This document shows, piece by piece, positions 1-8,752 of a stretch of 64,000 nt of DNA. The translations under genes and the position numbers were made by a program. The first letter of the stretch is position 1, and each line of letters begins with the position of its first letter. The notes beneath the pieces were generated by a model. That model did not search any database and was not told the DNA's origin. It worked only from the letters and a program-made list of their open reading frames with translations. This DNA is from Opitutaceae bacterium (GTDB lineage: Bacteria > Verrucomicrobiota > Verrucomicrobiia > Opitutales > Opitutaceae): positions 124,001-188,000 of the forward strand of contig JANQRT010000068.1 of the NCBI GenBank assembly GCA_028284385.1, in the 5' to 3' direction.

Positions 1-182
1 CTTAAGGCCTCTATCATCGTCGCCAGATCGGAGCCCGCTTCTGGAATGCCGAAGTCTCGAGCCAACGGGGCGGCCTTTTCGGGAGTGCGATTGCATATGC
101 CGACCCAGTTGATGGACAGAGGCTTCCAGCCCTCCAGCTGTATTCGGGCGAATTGACCTGCTCCTACGAAAAGTCCACGCAT
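1..182 (-). CDS. Gfo/Idh/MocA-family NAD(P)-dependent oxidoreductase, N-terminal part (runs off the left edge)
   Basis: Reading the minus strand from the ATG at 180-182 gives an open frame to the window edge, about 60 residues. It begins MRGLFVGAGQFARIQLEGW, a Rossmann-fold start with the glycine motif GAGQFA, followed by VGICNRTPEKAAPLARDFGI. This is the usual opening of Gfo/Idh/MocA sugar dehydrogenases, which oxidise or epimerise sugars and inositols with NAD(P) in the cytoplasm. The substrate cannot be told from the fragment. The gene is divergent from the GntR regulator at 461 and shares an intergenic region with two operator-like dyads, so it is probably part of the same carbohydrate regulon. 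The family call is reliable and the substrate is unknown. Confidence 0.8.
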   Translation of the reverse strand, partial: MRGLFVGAGQFARIQLEGWKPLSINWVGICNRTPEKAAPLARDFGIPEAGSDLATMIEAL

Positions 183-209
183 AATTGTTTCAGAGAAAAA
201 GGCATACAA

Positions 210-227
210 TTGTTATACTGTATACAA
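210..227. promoter_or_regulatory. Operator-like dyad, copy 1
   Basis: The sequence TTGTTATACTGTATACAA contains the near-perfect inverted repeat TATAC-T-GTATA. The same 18-mer recurs exactly at 16880-16897, and related dyads occur at 383, 3631 and 5679. It lies 28 bp upstream of the divergent oxidoreductase start and upstream of the GntR gene. It is inferred to be a binding site of the GntR/FadR-type regulator encoded at 461. Confidence 0.65.
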
Positions 228-382
228 AAAACGCTTAACAGGTCAATGGCAAGCTTCTCTAGCGTCTGTGTCTGTTTCTCAAAGAATAGTTCGTGTTTAG
301 TCCTAAGTTGCAGATTGCGAGTGGATTAGTGGAATCCATCTTTCTGCGTCCGTTAACAATAGACTCGACATTCCACTGGTTT

Positions 383-400
383 TTGTACGACGGTATACAG
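383..400. promoter_or_regulatory. Operator-like dyad, copy 2 (upstream of the GntR gene)
   Basis: TTGTACGACGGTATACAG matches 13 of 18 positions of copy 1, including the outer TTGT and the right half-site GTATACA. It is the most degenerate copy and lies 60 bp upstream of the regulator start, consistent with autoregulation. Confidence 0.5.
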
Positions 401-460
401 GATGAACGTTATCGATCGGAGTGATCTTCCTGTACCCCACTTGCTAATACCAATCTCGGC

Positions 461-1138
461 ATGAGCGAATTACGCGAAGAGGTTAATCAGCTTAAAAACA
501 TTTCGCAGTTCATAGCTGACAAGCTTGAAGCCCTTATTTTGAACGGCGAGTTGAAGCCTGGTGAGCGATTGATACAGACAGAGGTGGCGGAGCGATTTGG
601 CGTTTCGCGTTTACCGGTTCGCGACGCCTTCGCTCTTCTCATAAAAAAAGAGCTGGTTGTGAATCTTCCCCGCAAAGGCGTCGAAGTTCGACGTATTGAC
701 GTCGAGGAAGTAGAGAATTTGTTCGAGCTGCGACTGCTGATTGAAAGCTATGCGGTGAGTAAATCGCTGCCACATTTGAAAGCCGAAGCGATCGAAGAGG
801 CAAAACAGCTCGTTAAAGAGCAGGGCAAGTTGAGTCGCGGCCAATTCGACCGGCTGTTGGATATCGACGAGTCTTTTCACCGCATTCTCTGGTCTGGTTG
901 CGGTAATAGCGAATTGGAAGAGCATCTCTCGATGATCTGGAGACGGATCAAATTTATTCGCGCTTATGCTCGAGACATCAAGAAGTGGAAAAGCGCTTCG
1001 ATTGAGAATCACGAGCTGCTTCTTCAGGCGGTCGAAACTGGCGACAGCAAAGGGGCGATCCGGATTCTAAAGCAAGGCATCGAACGTTCTCGCAAAGAAA
1101 TTCTCGATTTCATTCGTGAACTGAATCAAGCCGCTTGA
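461..1138 (+). CDS. GntR-family transcriptional regulator, FadR subfamily (FCD domain)
   Basis: This 225-residue protein has an N-terminal winged helix-turn-helix (about residues 12-80, with GELKPGERLIQTEVAERFGV and SRLPVRDA typical of GntR). An all-helical FCD ligand domain follows (about 85-215) and keeps the metal/ligand motif DESFH and the later NHELL histidine. FCD regulators sense small organic acids or sugar acids. It sits at the head of the carbohydrate locus and has two TATACTGTATA-type dyads upstream. Three more copies occur before the secreted-protein pair, the TonB receptor and the GH27/barrel pair, so it is inferred to be the local regulator, probably a repressor. Its 3' end overlaps the convergent gene by 29 bp. 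Confidence 0.88.
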   Translation: MSELREEVNQLKNISQFIADKLEALILNGELKPGERLIQTEVAERFGVSRLPVRDAFALLIKKELVVNLPRKGVEVRRIDVEEVENLFELRLLIESYAVSKSLPHLKAEAIEEAKQLVKEQGKLSRGQFDRLLDIDESFHRILWSGCGNSELEEHLSMIWRRIKFIRAYARDIKKWKSASIENHELLLQAVETGDSKGAIRILKQGIERSRKEILDFIRELNQAA

Positions 1139-3596
1139 GCCACAATTTTGCGGTGCCTGAAGGGCGTTGTTCTTCATTTTCCTTGTCTAGTTCGGTTCCG
1201 GTTTCGAAGAAGGCGTATACGATTCGACTTTCCGCCGCCGCCAGACTTACGAAGCCAATCGGATTGCCATCCGGCGATGGAAGCCGCTTTTCTGGATTGA
1301 AGCGTCCCTTCGAAAGAAAGGCGTAGCGTCCGCCGTGGCTAGCGATCGCAACCGAGTCTCGTGTCGCTGCCAAGATTGGCAGATCGCGATTGCCACAAGC
1401 AAGTGCGTCTCCGATTTCTTGAAATGATGGCGCTTGTACCCGTTTCGCGAATACGGAACCCGTAGGCCCAACAACGAAGGTAGTATTTCGCGTATTCGCT
1501 ATGCCGCTCGGAGCTTCGGGTTGCCAGCGCTCCCTACCATATACTCCCCCGCCAAACCAGGTTTCTCCAAGATCTCTGGTAGCTCGCCAGGCTATGTAGT
1601 CCGGAGCTCCCTGCCGATAAACCAGATAAACCGTGTCATCTGGAGAAGTAAACACGTGACCATAGGAGTGGTCTTTCCCAATCGACCAAACTTCGCCATA
1701 AAGCGTTCCTACATCAGGGTCGCGACGGCTAGGAACGAACTGCGTGGAGCCAGCAAGGAGAACATCGAAGCCGACTTCTCCCTCATGGTTGCCTCCTCGC
1801 TTGCAGACAAAAGCGTTACCCTTGCTGTCGATTGTGAGGGCAGTATCTCGGGTGAAAAGCGTTTTTACCGGCGTCCAGACTTCGCCGTCGTAAAGGGCAT
1901 AGCTCTTTCCGCAAAGGACATGCAGGCGTCCCATCGGATCTATCGCGATTTCCGGGTCACTTCGTTGCGGACCATCTTCGTTGGAGCCTTCGTAGCGGAT
2001 TCCGGTAAAGGTTTCTGCTGACAGGAATTCGGTAGTTGGATTGAAGCTACGATAAAAGAGTGAGCCTTCGCGAGCATATACGAGGTGAATGTTTCCGGCA
2101 TCGTCCGCGACCAAGTCCGGGTAGGAGCCAGACGCGACCGGGATTGCGGCCTTTGCGTCCGTTTGAATGGAGGCTTGCAGAATGTTATTGGCGAGCCGAT
2201 GCAGAATCGAATTCATTGCCGCGTCGTCCTCAGGTAGATCAGGATAATTCGCGATGATCTTAGCGTGCCTGCCATGTTCGAAATCGAAGGGATGCTGCAA
2301 AGCGCTGTTCGCTCCGGCGATACCGGAATCGTATGGGGACTCGGAATACAATTCAGGAGTGTAGCAATTCCAATAGGCTCGAAAGAAATTCCGAGCGTAG
2401 TGTGTTAGTTTCTTTTGGTCGGCAGGTCTTAAGCTATCCAGAAAACTAGAGGAGATTATGCCGGAGGAAAAATCGAGGTAGATTCCCCGCTTGCCGAGGA
2501 AGTCGAGTGCCGGTTCGAGGCGCGTGAAAGCGGTCAGGACTTTTACATCCACTAGAGATCCATCTTCGGTTATCCAGTCGCTTGTTTCAGTGTCATTGAA
2601 TAATGGGGATACGAAGCTAATGAAATTGAAGGGAGCTTCCATGAGCGGGAATATCCTTTTTTGGAGTCCTTCGATGGATTTTGTCAGCAACCGTTCCGGC
2701 TCGCAACGGACCCCTAAAAGTTCGATCGGGCGATCGCTACCGTTAGCCACACACGTCGGATCTTCGGACCATCGGGATAGTGGTCCGGTCGGCTTGCCGG
2801 GCGAGACGTTGCAAATGTAGTTATCCTCTCCAATACGAATAAGCCAGTCTCCACTTATATAGAGAGAGTTGCGTAGCTTCCAACTTCCGTTTTCTTGCGG
2901 TTGTAGCAACGGGGCTACATTCTCATTGTATGGATTCGTAATTTGGATACGATTTAAGAGTTTGGTCGGAGCTTGTGAAATGCCCTCGGATTCCGTGTCA
3001 GGAATTTCTATGGATAGAGATTCGAAAGTCCAGAGTTCAGGCAGTCGAATGGGGATAGGCGAGGGTGATGAAGAAGTGGAAGCCGTTGGTCTCAATGAGA
3101 GCGATCGCCAGCGGCCACGCGACCAAGCATAGCCCGCCCCTTCGGGCGCTTTCATGTTGCTATGGCCTCTGAACAGGATGGTCAATCGGTCGCCTGTTTC
3201 GAGAAACCTTTCCCCAAAGGAGAGCCAATCAGGTTCACGTTTTTCGGATGAAGGCGGAGATCTCCGTGTAGCAATCAGTTCTCCGTTATGAAAAACCTGA
3301 TACAGGCTCTGTCCATCTTCTTCGGATACAGCAAATAGTCGAACATGATAATCGTGTGGAGCGCCCTTAAAGATCGCAGTGACCGCGGCAGGAGAACCGA
3401 AATGCTTGCTGGTATCTACTGCGAGCCCGTGAGTATAAGCATATGCCGATTGGTCTTCCACATAGTGCGGAGCGAAAAGCGATGCCTCGTTTACGATCTC
3501 GAAATCAGTGATGGCGCTCAAAACGATTTCCTGGACTTCCCCGTAATTAATCGAATGGGAAAGGAGCAGGAAAGCTATGAACAGGCGGGGACTCAT
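1110..3596 (-). CDS. Large secreted protein with glycosidase-like middle and sialidase-like beta-propeller C-terminus, function unknown
   Basis: This is an 828-residue protein with a signal peptide (FIAFLLLSHSINYG). An N-terminal beta-sandwich-like part is followed by a Ser/Pro linker (TASTSSSPSPIPIRLPE, about residue 170). A region around 290-480 looks like a (beta/alpha) barrel, including LDFLGKRGIYLDFSSG. The last third has repeated propeller blades such as DPEIAIDPMGRLHVL and DDTVYLVYRQG, as in BNR/sialidase-type proteins. I cannot name a catalytic pair. It is divergent from the lectin-like gene at 3679 with an operator dyad between them, so it probably acts outside the cell on the polysaccharide handled by this locus. 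Its 3' end overlaps the gntR gene by 29 bp. Confidence 0.55.
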   Translation of the reverse strand: MSPRLFIAFLLLSHSINYGEVQEIVLSAITDFEIVNEASLFAPHYVEDQSAYAYTHGLAVDTSKHFGSPAAVTAIFKGAPHDYHVRLFAVSEEDGQSLYQVFHNGELIATRRSPPSSEKREPDWLSFGERFLETGDRLTILFRGHSNMKAPEGAGYAWSRGRWRSLSLRPTASTSSSPSPIPIRLPELWTFESLSIEIPDTESEGISQAPTKLLNRIQITNPYNENVAPLLQPQENGSWKLRNSLYISGDWLIRIGEDNYICNVSPGKPTGPLSRWSEDPTCVANGSDRPIELLGVRCEPERLLTKSIEGLQKRIFPLMEAPFNFISFVSPLFNDTETSDWITEDGSLVDVKVLTAFTRLEPALDFLGKRGIYLDFSSGIISSSFLDSLRPADQKKLTHYARNFFRAYWNCYTPELYSESPYDSGIAGANSALQHPFDFEHGRHAKIIANYPDLPEDDAAMNSILHRLANNILQASIQTDAKAAIPVASGSYPDLVADDAGNIHLVYAREGSLFYRSFNPTTEFLSAETFTGIRYEGSNEDGPQRSDPEIAIDPMGRLHVLCGKSYALYDGEVWTPVKTLFTRDTALTIDSKGNAFVCKRGGNHEGEVGFDVLLAGSTQFVPSRRDPDVGTLYGEVWSIGKDHSYGHVFTSPDDTVYLVYRQGAPDYIAWRATRDLGETWFGGGVYGRERWQPEAPSGIANTRNTTFVVGPTGSVFAKRVQAPSFQEIGDALACGNRDLPILAATRDSVAIASHGGRYAFLSKGRFNPEKRLPSPDGNPIGFVSLAAAESRIVYAFFETGTELDKENEEQRPSGTAKLWLKRLDSVHE

Positions 3597-3630
3597 CTTG
3601 GGCGCTAATTAATGGATTGATCTTGATTTT

Positions 3631-3648
3631 CTGATATACTGTATACAG
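3631..3648. promoter_or_regulatory. Operator-like dyad, copy 3
   Basis: CTGATATACTGTATACAG carries the TATAC-T-GTATA core with outer CTG/CAG. It lies in the 82-bp gap between the divergent genes starting at 3596 (minus) and 3679 (plus), so one site could control both. Confidence 0.65.
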
Positions 3649-3678
3649 TAAACCCTGTTACCGTTTTTGAGGATAGCA

Positions 3679-4437
3679 ATGTTTATTTCTCGTTTAGCCT
3701 TCCGTTTTCTCTGCGCGGGTCAGTTCCTTTTGCTTGCATTCATCGCTTTGGGACCGGTCTGTTATAGCAGGGATAATTGGCTTCCTTTGGTCGATGATCC
3801 ATTGATTGATTCTCGGTTGGTTTCCGGCGAGAATTCAAAAGAGAGTATTGGTGGAGTCTTTACCGCTCAGGGGTGGCGAGCAGGTAAGCAGGGTGATTTT
3901 CTAAAGATCCGTTTATCGGAAACAGCGATGAGTGAAGGAGCTTTGGAAGTCACTCTTTCTGGCATAGTTTGGGACGATCCGAAATCAGCTGGGGTGGCGA
4001 ATCGAAAGATCCATTTTTTGAATATGTTTTCGAATGAAATCGGCGACCACCATGCTGAGGATGGGGGAACCGCTACTGACGCTCTTTGGACGCTGCGGGT
4101 AGGCATTAAGGATGGAAAGCCTAGGTACGGTAATGGTTTCAAGGCCTTATGGAGTTCGCGCGGGGCCAAGCGTAGCAAGGGGAGCTTGTATCACGAAACC
4201 AAGATTGTCATGCCGGATGATTGGCGATGGCGGGAGGACGAAAGCTACCGGTTTCGAGTGGAGTGGAGCGCCGAAAGAGAATTCTTGAGGATTTTCGTGA
4301 ACGAAATACTTTTGGACGAATTCGCCTGGGTCGATCAGCGGGATAATTTGGATACGATTTTCATCGGTAAAGCCGGCGACTTTGGCACTTGGGTTGGCCC
4401 CGTCTTCTCGGACCTCAAAGTTTGGCGTCGCGAATAG
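3679..4437 (+). CDS. Secreted lectin-like (LamG/concanavalin-type) protein, function unknown
   Basis: The frame can be read from a TTG at 3667, but the ATG at 3679 is preferred: GAGG at 3669-3672 gives a well-spaced ribosome binding site and a signal peptide follows directly (AFRFLCAGQFLLLAFIALGP). The 252-residue product has alternating hydrophobic strands and the closing pattern FIGKAGDFGTWVGPVFSDLKVW, as in polysaccharide-lyase or LamG jelly-roll domains. No catalytic residues could be assigned. It is divergent from the large propeller protein and shares operator copy 3, so a role in binding or cutting the target glycan is plausible. Its 3' end overlaps the convergent AraC gene by 23 bp. 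Confidence 0.5.
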   Translation: MFISRLAFRFLCAGQFLLLAFIALGPVCYSRDNWLPLVDDPLIDSRLVSGENSKESIGGVFTAQGWRAGKQGDFLKIRLSETAMSEGALEVTLSGIVWDDPKSAGVANRKIHFLNMFSNEIGDHHAEDGGTATDALWTLRVGIKDGKPRYGNGFKALWSSRGAKRSKGSLYHETKIVMPDDWRWREDESYRFRVEWSAEREFLRIFVNEILLDEFAWVDQRDNLDTIFIGKAGDFGTWVGPVFSDLKVWRRE

Positions 4438-5233
4438 TCGATCTGTCCCGTTTGTGGAGCTCGGTTGGAGAATGGCCAAAGTATTTCTTGAAAGCGCGGC
4501 TAAAAACATTGCTGTCCGCGTATCCACAACGATGCGAAGTCTGTTGTATTGAAAGTTTGGAGCCGCTTATAAGCTCTTGGGCATGTCGCATGCGTCGTTG
4601 ACGAAGCATTTCTCCGGGAGGGATGCCATAGCGACGTTTGAATCCGCGCGTCAGATGCTCGCGACTATGACCAAGCTCGTTGGCGATCGACTTCATGCAA
4701 ATATCCTCGTGAAAACGAAACTGGATGATTTCGTGTAGCTCAAGTACTGGATCCTCATTGTATTCGGCTTCCTTCTGTTCCCGCAAAATGCAGATAAGCA
4801 GATCGTAGATAAGTTGAGAAGCTTCGAGATGGTCGCGGAATTTGCTTTTGTTTTGCTTGTCGACAATGGATTGCATGATGATGGCCGACTCGCAGTTGTC
4901 GGGCATTTTAAGAATATGTCCGTAAGTATCGCGAATGGTTTCGAATGCGGCTTCGGCTGGGTCGCCCAGGAATTCGATGAACTCTAGCTGGTAGGCTTGC
5001 TTGTCGTCCTTGAAAAATCCATACCGCGTATCTTCCGAGTGCCGAAATAGGACGGCTTGATTCGATTCGACAAATCGCCGTTCGCCATCTTGTTCGAAAA
5101 AGCATCTGCCGCCTAGAGTTCTTTGAATAACGCAGCGGGAGGAGCCGCCCTTGTAACGATTATCGAAATAGTAAGAAGCGTTTTGACGCGATTCGCGACC
5201 GCAGACGAAAAGACGATTCAGGAAGGAGTTCAT
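4415..5233 (-). CDS. AraC-family transcriptional regulator
   Basis: A 272-residue protein with an N-terminal cupin-like sensing half (about 30-140) and a C-terminal double helix-turn-helix (about 165-265). The latter has the AraC hallmarks MKSIANELGHSREHLTRGFK, GIPPGEMLRQRRM, and the second recognition part IQQTSHRCGYADSNVFSRAF followed by KKYFGHSPTELH. Such proteins usually activate sugar-utilisation operons on binding a sugar. It is convergent with the lectin-like gene and lies next to a sulfatase fossil and the TonB receptor. Control of the neighbouring carbohydrate genes is likely; the inducer is unknown. Confidence 0.88.
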   Translation of the reverse strand: MNSFLNRLFVCGRESRQNASYYFDNRYKGGSSRCVIQRTLGGRCFFEQDGERRFVESNQAVLFRHSEDTRYGFFKDDKQAYQLEFIEFLGDPAEAAFETIRDTYGHILKMPDNCESAIIMQSIVDKQNKSKFRDHLEASQLIYDLLICILREQKEAEYNEDPVLELHEIIQFRFHEDICMKSIANELGHSREHLTRGFKRRYGIPPGEMLRQRRMRHAQELISGSKLSIQQTSHRCGYADSNVFSRAFKKYFGHSPTELHKRDRSTIRDAKL

Positions 5234-5243
5234 GGGAAGCTAC

Positions 5244-5576
5244 TCAAGGAAGAGATTTCGGCATTTGAGCTCCTTTTTCTGAATAAAGAATTGGGGCAGG
5301 GCAGGCGTTTGCGAATAGAGTCACTTTGGAGACGAAGTGACCGATAATTGACGCTGGGTGAAGAGCGTCACCGCAGATTTCCCAGTCTCGCCTGCCAAGA
5401 TCGTCGATTATGCTAAGAATCACATTAGGTCTGATTAGCTCTGAATCTTTGTGTCCGGAAATTAGCTTACTTGGTCTAGGCTCGGGATGATTCCAGCAAG
5501 GAGCTTTCCAGCCGACACGGTGCAATTCATTATGCAAATGGATTGATAGCCTCATTTTCTCATCGTTATCGATCAT
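5244..5576 (-). pseudogene. N-terminal fragment of an S1-family sulfatase
   Basis: An open frame of 110 codons contains, from about residue 49, RPNVILSIIDDLGRRDW, then FVSKVTLFANACPAPILYS. This is the standard start of a formylglycine sulfatase (RPNxxxxxxDDLG, then xxFxNAYxxxPxC). The similarity stops just before the active-site CxPSR, and the frame ends 20 residues later. No metal site, FGly motif or C-terminal domain follows, and the next gene is the AraC regulator. The first 48 residues are unlike sulfatases. I interpret it as the decayed remnant of a sulfatase gene of this locus rather than a working gene. Confidence 0.6.
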
Positions 5577-5678
5577 CTAGAACTCCCTGTGTCTGAGTTC
5601 TCAAAAATCCCTCAATAAATCACAAACTGCAAGATAGTATCACATTTAATCACTTGCTGAAGATCCGTAAAACGTTTT

Positions 5679-5695
5679 CTGTATACAGTGTACAG
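5679..5695. promoter_or_regulatory. Operator-like dyad, copy 4 (TonB receptor promoter)
   Basis: CTGTATACAGTGTACAG is a 17-bp inverted repeat with one mismatch (CTGTATAC-A-GTGTACAG). It is the most symmetrical copy in the window and lies 100 bp upstream of the TonB receptor start, suggesting regulator control of the whole downstream operon. Confidence 0.65.
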
Positions 5696-5795
5696 TAAAC
5701 ACGGCAAGAAAATTGAGGTACCCCCATCGCTCTTCTCAGTCTTAGGACCGGGCCCACATCTCCTGCCAGCAACTATAAACTTCAGATAACAAACG

Positions 5796-8645
5796 ATGAA
5801 AATCCACAAGCTACCTTCGAGATCTAAACCGTCTCGCCGCGCGGCATTGGCCACCTGCATTCTTTTTGCCAGCGCTTCGGTCTCGCTCTTCGCTCAAGAG
5901 GCGGAAGACGATGCAGTATTTACTCTTTCTCCATTCGAAGTGAATGCGGCTGATGACCGTGGCTATCGGGCGACTAACACGCTCGCAGGCACACGTTTCG
6001 ATTCCTCCCTCAAGGACACGCCCGCTTCGGTTTCCGTATTCACAATGGATTTTATCCAAGATGCGGGACTTGATACGATCCGCGAAGCCATAGACTACTC
6101 GATGGCCTTCAATATCGACAACCGTCCCGACAATGGCAACCATGAGCAATTCGGTCCCGGCGATATCTCCGCTCGCGGTTTTCCTCCATCGCAAGGCACT
6201 TCAAGGGACTTCTTTCGGTCCGAGACGACCACCGATCGCTATAATGTGGAAAGAATGGAGTTCTCTCGTGGACCTAACTCGATCCTTTTCGGCATTGGAA
6301 ATCCTGGAGGTATTGTAAATGCCATTACAAAGCGCGCTCGTGTTGAAAGAGATTTCGGACAATTCGAGGCTCAGTTCGATGAATTTGGGACCCAGCGGTA
6401 TTCTCTCGACGTCAACCGTGTCTTGGTGGAAGGAAAGTTCGGCCTACGTCTTAATTTGTTGCATTCCGAGAAAGAGTCTTATCGCGATAACGATTTCGAT
6501 CGTACCGATCGGGCTCACATTGCGGCGACCTTCAAGCCGCATGAAAACACTACGATCAGGGCTGATTACGAGAGAGGTTTTACCGATCGAGTAAAGCAGC
6601 GCCGATGGGTCGCTCGCGATGGCGTCTCTCAGTGGATAGAGGCTGGAAGCGTCCCTCTTGATTTCGACGATTTCCTCAACGATGATGGCAGTTACGACTT
6701 CGGCGGAGCTCGTTCTTTCATTCGCGACAACGGAGGCGATGTTGTAACATCCGATCGCATAACGGTCATTGACGATGGTCAATCGAGGACCACGGTGAAT
6801 CGTAAATACAGCGCTCGATCTAGACCTAACCGGGATGATGTTCTTACAACCTTCGATGTTTGGGATTTCGAGCGAGGCTTGAGCGGCGTAGCGAACACAT
6901 CTGATCATGACTACTACAATTACTCGGTCTTCCTCGAACAGAAGATTGGAGATCGTTTTTATGTCGAACTCGCTTTCAAGGACGAGAAAGAAGATCGAGA
7001 CGTGGTTACCAATATCAATCATGGCGATATTGAGCCCGCGATCGATATAGCTCAGCGATTGCCCGATGGATCTCCTAATCCGCATTTCGGAGAATACTAC
7101 TTGGAGTCGCGCCCGATGTGGCAGCCGTTCTTCAAGCAGTTCACTACTGCTCGAGCCACAGTCTCCTACGAATTGGATTTCGAGAAAAAATGGATGGGGC
7201 GCCATCTGTTCGCCGCTCTCTATCAAGAGGAGGACAACGATCAACAGTTCAATCGCTACTTTCTATCGAATCGCACGCCGCTTAATCCAAGTAACAATCG
7301 CGTGAGCCAGAACAGGATTTATGGTGTAACCTATATCAGCCCGGATCGATCGTCTGGGGCTTCGAGCGGATTCGCATTCGATCCGTTCAACGAAGCTATG
7401 GTTGCTCCCTTTGAAGTTCGAGACCCCGTCACCAATGAAGTGATTGGAACCGTCAGTCCAGATTGGGTAAAGGATCGCGAGCGCCCGGGAGCGGTTGAGA
7501 CCACTAGCAAGATGATTGCCGGCCAGAGCTTCTTCTTCGATGACACGCTCGTGTTTACCTGGGGGTTCCGCAAAGATGAACTTGCTCAACGCAATTTCAC
7601 CGAGCAGAAAGCGGACAACGCTTATGTCGCGGCCAATCCTGGTACGCTGCGCGACGAAATTCTGAGTTCTGGCTTGACGGATCCTGCATTTTTCGACGGC
7701 GACACGCGGTCTGTAGGTGTGGTGTACAAGCCGCTTGATTGGGTGAGTTTCACAGCCAACCAGTCGGAGAATTTTCGGCCCCAGACACGTTTCAATATCT
7801 TCAACGAAAACATCGGAAATGTCATCGCTGACGGCAAGGATTACTCCGTTCGCTTCGACGCCTTCGAGCAGAAGGTCTACCTAGTCGCATCGTATTACGA
7901 GACCGAGGTGCAAAACGAAGGAAGCAACAACTTCTCGACTATCAATCGCACGAACGACATCTGGCGGACTCTGCAGGTCAACAACATCGTTTCGGATCCG
8001 GAATTCATTATCGAGAATGGCGTTAAAGGCAGAAGCTTTACCGGAGATGGCATAGAGCTAGAGCTCGTATCGAATCCAATTCCCAACATCACGCTCCGAG
8101 CCAATTTTACGGATCGCGACAATACCGTCACCGACGTAAATCCGTTCGTCACTCAGTATTTAGAGGAAAACATCTCCTTCTGGCGGCAGCACGGCGATTT
8201 GTTTATCGATGGCAGTGTGACGGACACTATCAATGATCGCATCGATCAAATGATTGAAAGCAACGAAGACGACAAGCTGCAACTGGGCAGCTTGCCGGAC
8301 AACTTCATTGAATCGCGAGCCAGCTTTTTCGGCAAGTACGAGTTTTTCGATGGTCCTCTTGAAGGCTTCGACGCTGGAATAGGCGTGCGTCATCTCGGCA
8401 AGCGCAAGACAGGCATTGTTAATGGCGTTCTTGATTTCTCCGACAGCTATGAAATCGTCGATCTGAAATTTGGATACAAATTCACATTGAAAAACGATAA
8501 CCGAGTAAATCTTCGCCTGAACATCAAAAACGCTTTCGATCAAGGGCTGATCACCGTTACGCGCAAACGCAGCAGCGGAGAAATACGCAGTTTTGAATTG
8601 ATCGATCCTCGATCCGTAAGCCTCACGGCCACTCTCGGATTCTAA
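5796..8645 (+). CDS. TonB-dependent outer-membrane receptor
   Basis: A 949-residue receptor with a basic leader and signal peptide ending LFAQ, the TonB-box-like segment TLSPFEV, and a plug domain (about 45-190: GTRFDSSLKDTPASVSVFT, ARGFPPSQGTSRDFF, VERMEFSRGPNSILFG, GNPGGIVNAITKR). A long beta-barrel ends in the outer-membrane signature SLTATLGF with terminal Phe. In Opitutae such receptors, without a SusD partner, import oligosaccharides using TonB energy. A dyad operator lies 100 bp upstream, and a strong terminator follows 47 bp after the stop. It is probably the uptake gate of the locus. The substrate is inferred only from neighbours (arabinose/galactose, sulfate). Confidence 0.92.
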   Translation: MKIHKLPSRSKPSRRAALATCILFASASVSLFAQEAEDDAVFTLSPFEVNAADDRGYRATNTLAGTRFDSSLKDTPASVSVFTMDFIQDAGLDTIREAIDYSMAFNIDNRPDNGNHEQFGPGDISARGFPPSQGTSRDFFRSETTTDRYNVERMEFSRGPNSILFGIGNPGGIVNAITKRARVERDFGQFEAQFDEFGTQRYSLDVNRVLVEGKFGLRLNLLHSEKESYRDNDFDRTDRAHIAATFKPHENTTIRADYERGFTDRVKQRRWVARDGVSQWIEAGSVPLDFDDFLNDDGSYDFGGARSFIRDNGGDVVTSDRITVIDDGQSRTTVNRKYSARSRPNRDDVLTTFDVWDFERGLSGVANTSDHDYYNYSVFLEQKIGDRFYVELAFKDEKEDRDVVTNINHGDIEPAIDIAQRLPDGSPNPHFGEYYLESRPMWQPFFKQFTTARATVSYELDFEKKWMGRHLFAALYQEEDNDQQFNRYFLSNRTPLNPSNNRVSQNRIYGVTYISPDRSSGASSGFAFDPFNEAMVAPFEVRDPVTNEVIGTVSPDWVKDRERPGAVETTSKMIAGQSFFFDDTLVFTWGFRKDELAQRNFTEQKADNAYVAANPGTLRDEILSSGLTDPAFFDGDTRSVGVVYKPLDWVSFTANQSENFRPQTRFNIFNENIGNVIADGKDYSVRFDAFEQKVYLVASYYETEVQNEGSNNFSTINRTNDIWRTLQVNNIVSDPEFIIENGVKGRSFTGDGIELELVSNPIPNITLRANFTDRDNTVTDVNPFVTQYLEENISFWRQHGDLFIDGSVTDTINDRIDQMIESNEDDKLQLGSLPDNFIESRASFFGKYEFFDGPLEGFDAGIGVRHLGKRKTGIVNGVLDFSDSYEIVDLKFGYKFTLKNDNRVNLRLNIKNAFDQGLITVTRKRSSGEIRSFELIDPRSVSLTATLGF

Positions 8646-8691
8646 ACAGCGGTCGTTTTCCGAAGAGCGAAAGGACTCTTTATCTATTTCG

Positions 8692-8721
8692 AGCCCAGCT
8701 CTGTTAAGGAGCTGGGCTTTT
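8692..8721 (+). terminator. Rho-independent terminator after the TonB receptor gene
   Basis: AGCCCAGCTC (8692-8701), a 7-nt loop and GAGCTGGGCT (8709-8718) form a perfect 10-bp stem followed by a T run. It overlaps a possible TTG start at 8720 of the next frame, which supports the later ATG at 8753. Read-through could still give polar expression of the enzymes downstream. Confidence 0.85.
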
Positions 8722-8752
8722 GAATGACCGAGGTTGGAATTTAATAAATAAT

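Noticed and set aside
3667..3678. TTG start of the lectin-like gene
   Set aside because: The ATG at 3679 has GAGG at the right distance and starts the signal peptide directly.
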